A DNA stretch of 64,000 nucleotides, taken from contig NZ_CP099975.1 in assembly GCF_024137965.1 (NCBI RefSeq), positions 2,356,001 through 2,420,000 of the forward strand, written 5' to 3'. The stretch's first letter is position 1, and each line of letters opens with the position of its first letter. This DNA comes from Halomonas sp. Y3. GTDB taxonomy: Bacteria > Pseudomonadota > Gammaproteobacteria > Pseudomonadales > Halomonadaceae. The notes beneath the pieces were generated by a model. It did not search any database. It was not told the DNA's origin and was given only the letters and a program-made list of their open reading frames with translations. The position numbers were made by a program, and so were the translations under genes. Shown here in pieces: positions 7,432-16,806 of the stretch.

Positions 7432-7699
7432 GAAAACGGCACCCTCCCGGTGCATGGCGCTACCAATCTGCACACTTTCCGGGCAAGAAACGACACAGCC
7501 GCGAGAGCGACGAACAGGCGATTCCGGGGTAATGGGCTGTTTTTGATATGAAACTACAATTTCTTTAAACCAATGGCATGAAACTTGGATCACTCAAGGC
7601 GACTGCCGCCGCCGCTAACGCGGCGGGCCGATACCGCCACCTGGCACCCAGCGGAGCCGCACGCCCGCCCGAGGTGCCGCCGATGACAGGACCAAGACC
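7432..7699 (+). promoter_or_regulatory. TRAP operon upstream region with RpiR-like operators
   Basis: This 268-bp gap holds TGAAAC-TACA-ATTTCT at 7549-7564, which differs at two arm positions from the perfect repeat before the RpiR gene. A second TGAAAC half-site lies at 7579-7584, 30 bp on (about three helical turns). A 7-bp GC hairpin (CCGCCGC-TAAC-GCGGCGG, 7609-7626) lies in the presumed 5' leader. A short GCACC/GGTGC stem at 7439-7453 follows the regulator's stop and lacks a T-run. The stretch around 7535-7570 is AT-rich for this genome and probably holds the promoter. Confidence 0.5.
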
Positions 7700-8737
7700 A
7701 TGCTGACACGTACCGCTCTGGTAACCGCCGTCTCCGCCGCACTGATGGCCTCCGCCGCCCAAGCCAGCTCGCTGTCGCTCCAGGTGCTGGGCCAGCCCGC
7801 CGGCTCGGGCCTGATCGCCCAGCAGAAGGAGCAGCCCTTCTTCAACAACCTGGCCGAGCACACCGGCCTGGACATCAACGTCCAGTACCTGCCGGTGGAC
7901 GTGGCCGGCGTGCCCGACACCGACGGCCTGCGCGTGCTGCGCTCGGGGCTCTTCGACATCGTCTCCCTGCGCGGTCCCCAGGTGAGCCGCGACGAGCCCT
8001 CCATCCTCGGGCTCGACCTGATCGGGCTCAACACCAGCTTCGAGGCCGGCCGCGAGCACGTCGATGCCTTCTACGACTACGTGGACAGCCGCCTGCAGGA
8101 GCGCTTCAACGCCAAGCTGCTGGGCACCTGGCCGGCCGGCCCCCAGGTGATCTTCTGCCGCGGCGAGATCGGCGGGCTGGATGACCTGCGCGGCAAGCGC
8201 GTGCGCGTGGGCGACCAGAGCGCGGCCAACTTCGTCGGCCAACTCGGCGCCACCGGCATCTCGATGCCCTTCGGCGACGTCCAGCAGTCGCTCTCCCGCG
8301 GGGTGATCGACTGCGCCATCACCGGCCCCGCCTCGGCCAACTCCGGCGGCTGGCCGGAAGCCACCACCACGGTGCTGCCCATCGCCCTGCAGCTGGCCAT
8401 CAACGGCTACGCCATCAACCTCGATACCTGGAACAGCATGACCGAGGAGCAGCAGGGCAAGCTCGAAACCGCCATCGCCGGACTGAGCGACGAGATCTGG
8501 GCCTACTCCGAGGAGCTCTACGAGGACGCCATGCGCTGCAACGCCGGCGAGACCCCCTGCGAGTACGGCAAGCCCTACTCCCTCACCGAGGTGCCGGTCA
8601 CCGACGAGGACCTGGCCAAGGTGGCCGCCGCGGTGGAAGAGGTCTCCCTGCCGATCTGGGCGCGCCAGTGCAACGCCGCCGCCGCGGACTGCGAAGCCGT
8701 GTGGCGCGACACCGTCGGCCAGAAGCTCGGCCTCTGA
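7700..8737 (+). CDS. dctP: TRAP transporter periplasmic solute-binding protein (DctP family)
   Basis: The 345-residue protein starts with a signal peptide (MLTRTALVTAVSAALMASAA, cleavage predicted after AQA). The body shows DctP features: GLRVLRSGLFDIVSLRGPQV early, then the conserved segment LDDLRGKRVRVGDQSAANFV and QSLSRGVIDCAITGPASANS, which includes the Arg/Asn ligand region. Several cysteines near the C-terminus (CNAGETPC, CNAAAADC) may form periplasmic disulfides. It opens a dctP-dctQ-dctM-racemase operon with gaps of 15, -4 and 3 bases. The ligand is probably an organic acid, as for most DctP proteins, but cannot be named. The racemase-like partner hints at an amino- or hydroxy-acid or hydantoin-related compound. 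Confidence 0.9.
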   Translation: MLTRTALVTAVSAALMASAAQASSLSLQVLGQPAGSGLIAQQKEQPFFNNLAEHTGLDINVQYLPVDVAGVPDTDGLRVLRSGLFDIVSLRGPQVSRDEPSILGLDLIGLNTSFEAGREHVDAFYDYVDSRLQERFNAKLLGTWPAGPQVIFCRGEIGGLDDLRGKRVRVGDQSAANFVGQLGATGISMPFGDVQQSLSRGVIDCAITGPASANSGGWPEATTTVLPIALQLAINGYAINLDTWNSMTEEQQGKLETAIAGLSDEIWAYSEELYEDAMRCNAGETPCEYGKPYSLTEVPVTDEDLAKVAAAVEEVSLPIWARQCNAAAADCEAVWRDTVGQKLGL

Positions 8738-8752
8738 GCCGCGGAGGCGACG

Positions 8753-9322
8753 ATGAACATCTACGCTCGCATTCTCGGCATGCTGTTCGGCGCCATGATG
8801 CTGCTGCTCGCCCTGCTGATCACGGTGGAGACCGTGATCCGCAAGGTCTTCTCGATGTCGCTTGGCGGGGTCGACGAGCTGGGGGGCTATGCCATCGCCA
8901 TCGCCGCCCCCCTGGCATTCTGCGTGGCCATGGTCGAGCAGTCCCATATCCGCATCAACCTGGTGCACATGCGCCTGCCCTTCCGGGTGCAGGCGGTGCT
9001 CAACGCCCTGGCCGCCCTCACCCTCGGGCTGCTGGCGGCCTTCCTGCTCTACTTCACCCTCCAGACCGTCCAGGACACCCGCCTCTACGGCTCCATCGCC
9101 CAGACGCCCCGGGCCACGCCGCTGATCTACCCGCAGACCGTGTGGCTGATCGCCATGCTCGCCTTCACCCTGGCGGCCGGGGTGCTCACCGCCCAGGCCC
9201 TGGGGCTGCTGGTGAAGGGCGACTGGAAGGGGCTCAACCGCCGCTTCGGACCGAGCTCCACCCAGGATGAGCTGGAGGCGGAACTCGAGGACCTGAAGCA
9301 GCGCGAAGGAGGCCAGTCATGA
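8753..9322 (+). CDS. dctQ: TRAP transporter small permease subunit (DctQ family)
   Basis: The protein has 189 residues with four hydrophobic segments (about 8-30, 45-65, 85-110 and 130-155), the usual DctQ topology. The motif VDELGGYAIAIAAPLAFCVA before helix 2, with glutamate in DELGGY, is typical. The C-terminal tail is charged and probably coiled (DELEAELEDLKQREG). It forms the membrane complex with DctM; its last codons overlap the dctM start as ATGA at 9319-9322, implying translational coupling. GGAG precedes the start at 8753. Confidence 0.9.
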   Translation: MNIYARILGMLFGAMMLLLALLITVETVIRKVFSMSLGGVDELGGYAIAIAAPLAFCVAMVEQSHIRINLVHMRLPFRVQAVLNALAALTLGLLAAFLLYFTLQTVQDTRLYGSIAQTPRATPLIYPQTVWLIAMLAFTLAAGVLTAQALGLLVKGDWKGLNRRFGPSSTQDELEAELEDLKQREGGQS

Positions 9323-10623
9323 GCATTCCCCTGATCGCCACGGCGTTCATCATCATGCTCGGCCTGATGCTGCTGAGCATCCCGGTGGCCGTGGCCATCC
9401 TCTTCGTCGGCGTGATCGGCGGCTACCTGATGCACGGCTTCCCGCAGGTGGACATGATGGGCGGCGTGGTCTGGAGCAGCCTGAACAGCCCCTCCATGCT
9501 GGCGATCCCGCTGTTCATGCTGCTCGGCGAGCTGCTGCTGCGCGGCGGCATCGCCGACCGCATGTACGCCGCGCTCTCGGTGTGGTTCAACCGACTGCCG
9601 GGCGGGCTGCTGCACACCAACATCGCCACCTGCACGCTCTTCTCGGCGACCTCGGGCTCGTCGGTGGCCACCGCCGCCACCGTGGGCACCATCTCGCTGC
9701 CGGCGCTGCAGAAGTACCGCTACCCGGTGCGCCCGTCGCTGGGCTCCCTAGCCGCCGGCGGCACCCTGGGCATCCTGATTCCCCCCAGCATCAACCTGCT
9801 GGTCTACGGCCAGCTGGCCAACACCTCGGTCAGCCAGCTGTTCGCCGCCGGCCTGATCCCGGGCCTCACCCTGGCCCTGCTCTTCTCTGTCTATCTGTTC
9901 ATCTTCCACGGCAAGGCGGGCAATGCCTCCCTGGTGGAGGTCAACCTGCCACTGCGCGAGAAGCTCGCCCTCTCGCGCCACCTGGTGCCGCCCTTCGTGA
10001 TCTTCGGGGTGGTGATGGGGAGCATCTACGGCGGGATCGCTACGCCCACCGAGTCCGCCGCCATCGGGGTGATGATCGCCCTGGCCTTCATCGTCGGCGG
10101 CGGCAAGCTGAGCCTCGACCTGTTGGTCCACTGCTCGCTGCACGCCGCCAAGACCACCGGCATGGTGATCATCGTGCTGATGTGCGCCCTGCTGCTCAAC
10201 GTGACCCTCTCGATGCTGGGTGTCACCCAGGCGCTGACCCAGTGGGTGGCGAGCTTCGGCCTGACCCAGGTGGGCCTGCTGCTGGTACTGCTGCTCTTCT
10301 ACGTGGTGCTCGGCACCTTCATGGATGCCATGTCGATGCTGGTGCTGACGGTACCGATCACGGTGCCGATGGTGATGGCCGTGGGCGTGGACCCGATCTG
10401 GTTCGGCATCTTCATCGTGCTGATGTGCGAGATCGCCCTGATCACCCCGCCGGTGGGCATGAACCTCTTCGTGGTGCAGGGGGTGCGCAAGGATGGCGGC
10501 AGCTTCAACGATGTGATCTGGGGCTCGCTGCCCTTCGTGGTGATCATGGCGCTGTTCACGCTGGCCATCATGATCTGGCCACAGATCGTGATGTGGCTCC
10601 CCGACCTGCTGGCGGGGCGATGA
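9319..10623 (+). CDS. dctM: TRAP transporter large permease subunit (DctM family)
   Basis: The 434-residue polytopic protein has the DctM pattern of about 12 hydrophobic segments. Recognisable conserved stretches are ATSGSSVATAATVGTISLPA, GGTLGILIPPSINLLVYGQL, GIATPTESAAIGVMIALAFI and MCEIALITPPVGMNLFVVQG. In the family this subunit carries the ion-coupled (usually sodium) substrate translocation across the inner membrane with DctQ and DctP. Its start overlaps dctQ by four bases and its stop lies three bases before the racemase-like gene, so all four genes are probably one transcript. Confidence 0.92.
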   Translation: MSIPLIATAFIIMLGLMLLSIPVAVAILFVGVIGGYLMHGFPQVDMMGGVVWSSLNSPSMLAIPLFMLLGELLLRGGIADRMYAALSVWFNRLPGGLLHTNIATCTLFSATSGSSVATAATVGTISLPALQKYRYPVRPSLGSLAAGGTLGILIPPSINLLVYGQLANTSVSQLFAAGLIPGLTLALLFSVYLFIFHGKAGNASLVEVNLPLREKLALSRHLVPPFVIFGVVMGSIYGGIATPTESAAIGVMIALAFIVGGGKLSLDLLVHCSLHAAKTTGMVIIVLMCALLLNVTLSMLGVTQALTQWVASFGLTQVGLLLVLLLFYVVLGTFMDAMSMLVLTVPITVPMVMAVGVDPIWFGIFIVLMCEIALITPPVGMNLFVVQGVRKDGGSFNDVIWGSLPFVVIMALFTLAIMIWPQIVMWLPDLLAGR

Positions 10624-10626
10624 CCC

Positions 10627-11316
10627 ATGACCCATACCCCTGGAGACGCCACTCCGCCGGCCAGCGTGCGCGTGCTGGCCATCAATCCCAACACCAACCC
10701 GACCGTCACCCAGCGGGTGCAGGCGGTGCTGCAGGCCCAGGCGCCGCCCGGGGTGCTGATCGAGGCGGTCAGCCCGCCCCAGGGGCCCCGGGCGGTAGAG
10801 AGCGGGCAGGACAAGACCCGCGCCGCTGGCCACGTGATGGCGCTGATCGAGCGCCGCCTGGCGCAGGGCTACGCCGGCTATATCCTCGCCTGTTTCGATG
10901 ACATCGCCGTGGTCGAGGCCCGCGCCCTGACCGGCGCCCCGGTGGTCAGCCTGGCGGAGGCCGGCATTCGCCGCGCCGACGCCACCGGCGGCCCCTTCAC
11001 GGTGATCACCACCTTCGCGGGGGCCGTGGCCACCATCGAGTCGCTCTGCGAGGCCTACGGCGTGCGGGAGCGCTGCCGCGTGGTGGCCACCGGCATCGGC
11101 GTCAGCGGCACCGCGGCGCGCACCCCGGAGGCCGAGGCGCGGCTGGCGAGGCTCTGCGAGCAGGCCCGTGCCGAGGGCGCACGCGCCATCGTGCTGGGCT
11201 CCGGCGCCTTCGCCGGGCGCGGTAAGGAGCTGGCCGCCCGCCACGGCCTTCCGGTGATGGACGGCTTCGCCGAGGCGCTGGCCTTCGTGCTGCACGAGGC
11301 GCAGAGCGCCGGCTGA
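10627..11316 (+). CDS. Asp/Glu/hydantoin racemase-superfamily enzyme lacking the second cysteine
   Basis: The 229-residue protein resembles hydantoin racemase (N-terminal VRVLAINPNTNPTVTQRV). The superfamily has two pseudo-symmetric halves, each giving one catalytic cysteine. The first is present at C89 (YILACFDD). The second site, normally LGCAGM, reads VLGSGAFAG, with S192 in place of cysteine. Two-base racemisation therefore seems unlikely unless another residue serves. Single-cysteine relatives such as arylmalonate decarboxylase retain the other cysteine. It is the last gene of the TRAP operon, so it probably acts in the cytoplasm on the imported compound. Reaction and substrate are unknown. 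Confidence 0.8.
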   Translation: MTHTPGDATPPASVRVLAINPNTNPTVTQRVQAVLQAQAPPGVLIEAVSPPQGPRAVESGQDKTRAAGHVMALIERRLAQGYAGYILACFDDIAVVEARALTGAPVVSLAEAGIRRADATGGPFTVITTFAGAVATIESLCEAYGVRERCRVVATGIGVSGTAARTPEAEARLARLCEQARAEGARAIVLGSGAFAGRGKELAARHGLPVMDGFAEALAFVLHEAQSAG

Positions 11317-11375
11317 GCAGCATCGCATCCACGACTGCACGACTAACGACCCGCGCTTGCCGCCTCGGTGCCCAT

Positions 11376-11447
11376 CAGCCCTGGCGCCGAGGTTCGAGTC
11401 AGCCCTGGCGCCGGGGTTCGAGTCAGCCCTGGAGCCGGGGTTCTAGA
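11376..11447. repeat. Three tandem 24-bp repeats of the last eight codons of the acyl carrier protein gene
   Basis: Units lie at 11376-11399, 11400-11423 and 11424-11447. On the minus strand each unit encodes Leu-Glu-Pro-Arg-(Leu/Arg)-Gln-Gly-stop. The first, 11424-11447, is most of the live 3' end of the acyl carrier protein gene; the two extra copies lie beyond its stop in the same frame, each ending in its own TGA. Because the unit is a multiple of three and includes the stop, the protein length is unaffected. Confidence 0.9.
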
Positions 11448-11671
11448 TAGTCCAGCAGTGCCTGGAGGCTATGCAGCCCCGCGTAGTCGCTCTCGGGGAT
11501 GCTCACCCCCAGGCGCTGGTGCAGGGCGGTGAGCAGGTTGAGGGCGTCCATGGAGTCGAGGTCGTACTCGTCGCGCAGGCGGGCCCGGTCATCGAGGGTC
11601 GCGGTATCGATGTCCGGGGCGATGGCCGAGAGCTCATCGAGCACGATGTCACGCAGTTGGTCTCTGTTCAC
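11423..11671 (-). CDS. Stand-alone acyl carrier protein / phosphopantetheine-binding protein
   Basis: The protein has 82 residues with the helix pattern of an acyl carrier protein and the attachment motif DSMDALNLL around residue 40, whose serine would receive the 4'-phosphopantetheine arm. It differs from a fatty-acid-synthesis AcpP in its acidic N-terminal region (DIDTATLDDRARLRDEYDL) and its position. It is the last gene of the acyl-CoA synthetase-E1-E2 operon and overlaps the E2 stop by four bases. This suggests that it carries an acyl group made or passed on by the lipoyl complex, which is an inference. Its 3' end is copied twice more downstream. Confidence 0.88.
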   Translation of the reverse strand: MNRDQLRDIVLDELSAIAPDIDTATLDDRARLRDEYDLDSMDALNLLTALHQRLGVSIPESDYAGLHSLQALLDYLEPRLQG

Positions 11672-12933
11672 AGCGCCTCCGGCTGCTGCAGCTGGGCGTC
11701 GATCTCGTTGAGGAAGCGAGCGCCCAGGTGGCCGTCGCAGACGCGGTGGTCGGCGGCCAGGCTGACCTCCACCACCGGGCGAATCGCCAGCATCTCGTCC
11801 ACGGCCACGGGGCGCCGGCGCGGGGAGCCGAAGCCGATCATCGCCACCTGGGGCGGATGGATGACTCCGTAGACGGTATCCACGCCCTGCTCGCCCAGCG
11901 CGGTCACGGTGGCCGTGGGGCTGCCGAGCTCGGAGGCGCGCAGGCCGCCGCGGCGGGCGCGCCGGACCAGGTCCTGCAGGCGCTCCATCAGCGCCGGCAG
12001 GGCCAGCGCCGCGGCATCGGTAAGCGCCGGGGCGATCAGGCCGCCCCCGCGCAGGTGAATGGCCATGCCCAGGTCGACCCGCTCGGCCGGCTGGAAGCCC
12101 GCCTCGCCGTAGTGGCCGTTGAGCTGCGGGTAGCGCGCCAGGGCCCGGGCGGTCGCCTTCATGAACAGCGCGGCCATCAGCAGGCGCGCCTCGGGCGGCC
12201 TCTCGCGGTTGTAGTCGGCAAGCCAGGCGTCGGCGGCGTACAGGTCCACGCTGGTGGCCAGGTAGAAGTGGGGGATCTCGCGCTTGGCACGGCTCATGGT
12301 GGCGGCGATGGCGCGGCGCATCTCGTCAGGGTCGAAGCCACCCCGGGGCGCGGGACGGGTCGCCCTACCGGCGGCCCCGTCGAGGTCGCGCAGCACGATG
12401 GCGCCTTCGGGCCCGCTGCCGCTCAGCGCGCCCAGCGCCACGCCGAGCTCCCGCGCCCGGCGCCTGGCGGCCGGCGAGGCCGCACTCCGCAGCCCTTCGG
12501 GTGTGGCCGCGGCGACAGGCGCTGCGCTGTCGGGTTCGGCGACAGGTGCCGGGCTCGAGGGCTCCGCCGCAGGGGCCGGGCTCGAGGGCTCCGCCGCAGG
12601 GGCCGGCGCCACGCCGGGCGCGGAAGCCATGGTATCGGCCTCAGGCGCCGGCATGGCGGCGGGCGACTCGCTGGCGGGAATCTCGCTCACCACCCGCTCG
12701 CCGCTGCCGATGCGGGCCAGGGGCGTGCCCACCGGCACCTTGGTGTGCGGCGCCACATAGCAGGCCTCCACCACGCCGCTCTCGAACACCTCGACGTCGA
12801 TGGCGCCCTTGGCGGTCTCCACCACCGCGATGACCTGCCCCTTCGTCACCCGCTCGCCGGGCGCCACCAGCCACTCCACCAGGGTGCCCGCCTCCATGTC
12901 GGCGCCCAGCGAAGGCATCAGGAAATCGCTCAT
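11668..12933 (-). CDS. Lipoyl E2 acyltransferase of a 2-oxoacid dehydrogenase complex
   Basis: The 421-residue protein starts at ATG 12933, overlapping the E1 stop (ATGA). Domain order: N-terminal lipoyl domain (1-75; lipoyl lysine K42 in [13 protein letters not shown]), a long Ala/Pro linker with an exact 27-bp tandem repeat, a peripheral-subunit-binding domain (about 150-190, [33 protein letters not shown]), and the catalytic domain ending with the active-site motif HRVCDG (HxxxDG). This is a complete E2, able in principle to transfer an acyl group from lipoate to CoA. No dihydrolipoamide dehydrogenase (E3) lies in the window, so the complex would borrow one. Similar proteins are often labelled acetoin dehydrogenase E2; the real substrate is not evident. 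Confidence 0.88.
   Translation of the reverse strand: MSDFLMPSLGADMEAGTLVEWLVAPGERVTKGQVIAVVETAKGAIDVEVFESGVVEACYVAPHTKVPVGTPLARIGSGERVVSEIPASESPAAMPAPEADTMASAPGVAPAPAAEPSSPAPAAEPSSPAPVAEPDSAAPVAAATPEGLRSAASPAARRRARELGVALGALSGSGPEGAIVLRDLDGAAGRATRPAPRGGFDPDEMRRAIAATMSRAKREIPHFYLATSVDLYAADAWLADYNRERPPEARLLMAALFMKATARALARYPQLNGHYGEAGFQPAERVDLGMAIHLRGGGLIAPALTDAAALALPALMERLQDLVRRARRGGLRASELGSPTATVTALGEQGVDTVYGVIHPPQVAMIGFGSPRRRPVAVDEMLAIRPVVEVSLAADHRVCDGHLGARFLNEIDAQLQQPEAL
12551..12604. repeat. Exact 27-bp tandem duplication inside the E2 linker
   Basis: Two identical 27-bp units (12551-12577 and 12578-12604) encode the Ala/Pro/Glu/Ser-rich linker repeat PAPAAEPSS twice. It looks like a recent in-frame slippage event lengthening the flexible linker between the lipoyl and binding domains. 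Confidence 0.9.
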
Positions 12934-14935
12934 GGAGCGGCCCCCATGGCCCGGCGGGCCGCGGCCAGGATGTCCGCCACCTGGGGCAGCGCGGCGTTCT
13001 CCAGGTGCTGCGGGTAGGGAATGGGGATCTCGTCGCTGCAGACCCGCTCGATGGGGGCATCCAGCGCCCAGAAGGCCTGCTCGGCGATGATGGCGGCGAG
13101 CTCGCCGGCCAGGCTGCCGGTCTTCCACCCCTCGTCGACGATCACCGCGCGGTGGGTGCGGCCCACCGAGTCGAGCAGCGTCGCGGTGTCCAGCGGGCGC
13201 AGCACGCGCAGGTCCACCACCTCGGCGTCGATCCCCTCCTCGGCCAGCGCCTCGGCCGCCTCCAGGGTCTTGGGCAGGCTGCCGCCGTAGGTGATCAGGC
13301 TGAGGTCGCGCCCCGGGCGGCGGATGGCGGCCCGCGCGATGTCCACGCCCTCCGGGCAGGGGGCGAGCTCGCCCTCGCGGTTGTAGAGCATCACGTGCTC
13401 GAAGATCAGCACCGGGTTGGGGTCCTGCAGCGCCGCCCAGAGCATGTAGCGGGCATCCTCCAGGGTGCCGGGGGCCAGCACCTTGAGCCCCGGCACGTGG
13501 GCGTACCAGTTCTCCAGGCTGTGGGAGTGCTGGGCGGCCACCTGGCGGCCGGCGCCGGTGGCCATGCGGATCACCAGGGGCACGGCGAACTCGCCGCCGG
13601 ACATGTGCAGCAGGGTCGCCGCGGTGTTCACGATCTGGTCCATGGCCAGGAGGCTGAAGTTGACCGTCATGATCTCGACGATGGGCCGCGCTCCACCCAG
13701 CGCCGCGCCGATGCCGGCGCCGGTAAAGCCGTTCTCTGAGAGCGGCGTGTCGCGGATGCGCTCGGGGCCGAAGCGTTCCAGCAGCCCGCGGCTGACCGCA
13801 TAGCAGCCGCCGTAGTGGCCGATGTCCTCGCCCATCAGGAAGGTGCGCGGATCGTGCTCCAGGGCCTCGATCAGGCCGAGCCGGAAGGCCTCGCGAAAGC
13901 TCAGCACCACCGGCTCGGGCTCGGCGGCGGGCGGCGGCGAAGGCGCCTCGCTCGCCTCGCGCAGCACATGCTCGAAGCGGCCGGCCTCGGGCTCCCACTC
14001 GGCGGCCTCGGCGAAGGCCACGGCCCCTTCCACCTCCGCGGCGATCTCGGCCTCCAGCGCGGCGAGCTCCTGTTCGGGCAGGAGCCCCGACTGCTGCATC
14101 CACTGCGACAGGCGCTGGATGGGGTCGCGGGTCTTCCACTCCTCCACCTCGGCCTTGTCGCGGTAGAGCTCGGGGTCGAACATCGAGTGGGCGCGGAAGC
14201 GGTAGGTGCGGCACTCCAGGAAGCGCGGCCCCTCGCCCGAGCGCAGCGCCGCCAGCAGCCGTGCGCTGGCCGCCTCGACCCGGGCGATGTCCATGCCGTC
14301 GACGCTCTCCGCGGGCACCCCCAGCGCCTCGGCCTTGCGATGGAGCTCGGTCTGGGCGTGGGCGTAGCGCAGCGCCGTGCCCATGGCATAGAGGTTGTTC
14401 TCGCAGACGAAGAGCACCGGCAGCTGCCACAGGGCCGCCAGGTTGAGGCTCTCGTGGAAGCTGCCCTCGGCGGCGGCGCCGTCGCCGAAGAAGCAGACGG
14501 TGACACGCTTTCGCCCGGCGAGCCTGTCCGCCAGCGCCAGGCCCACGGCCAGCGGCAGGCCGCCGCCGACGATGGCGTTGCCGCCGACGAAGCGCGCGCT
14601 GGCGTCGAAGAGATGCATGGAACCACCCCGGCCCATGCTGCAGCCGGCCTGCTTGCCGTACATCTCGGCCATCACCCGCTCCATGGAGATGCGGTTGAGC
14701 AGCGCGTGACCGTGCTCGCGGTAGGTGGAGACCACGGCGTCGTCGGGGGCGAGCCCGTGCATCACCCCGGTGCCCACCGCCTCCTCGCCGATATAGACGT
14801 GCAGGAAGCCGCGGATCTTCTCCTGGGTGTAGAGCTCCACGCAGCGCTCCTCGAAGCGGCGGATGCGCAGCATCTGGCGCAGCAGGTCGAGCAGGTGCGC
14901 CCGGGAGAGGCGCGGCTTGTCGGTCGATGGCGTGC

Positions 14936-14939
<4 letters not shown>
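12930..14939 (-). CDS. Fused E1 alpha-beta 2-oxoacid dehydrogenase (thiamine diphosphate)
   Basis: The 669-residue protein joins both E1 chains. Residues 1 to about 325 are an E1-alpha domain with the thiamine-diphosphate motif GDG (152-154) to NN (181-182), and YREHGHALL and RGGSMHLF nearby. After a short acidic/proline linker ([13 protein letters not shown]), residues from about 340 are E1-beta ([59 protein letters not shown]). In most bacteria these chains are separate or the fusion runs differently. The start at 14939 is fixed by overlap with the synthetase stop; the frame is open further but enters that gene. Expected role: oxidative decarboxylation of a 2-oxoacid, passing the acyl group to the E2 lipoyl arm. 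Confidence 0.9.
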
Positions 14940-16657
<1,718 letters not shown>

Positions 16658-16806
16658 CGGCCACCTCCTTGGATCGCCGCCACGGAAACAGCGCGGCGCT
16701 TCTCAGGAAAGCGTAGTGCGCTTTTCCGGGGCGTCACCATGATGAGGGTCATGTCGGGCGATGCCCCGGGTGTTGGCCCAAGGTGGCGGCGCGACGCCGC
16801 CCTCGC

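Noticed and set aside
11376..11447. Possible CRISPR or regulatory repeat array
   Set aside because: The three units are contiguous without spacers and are copies of a coding end.
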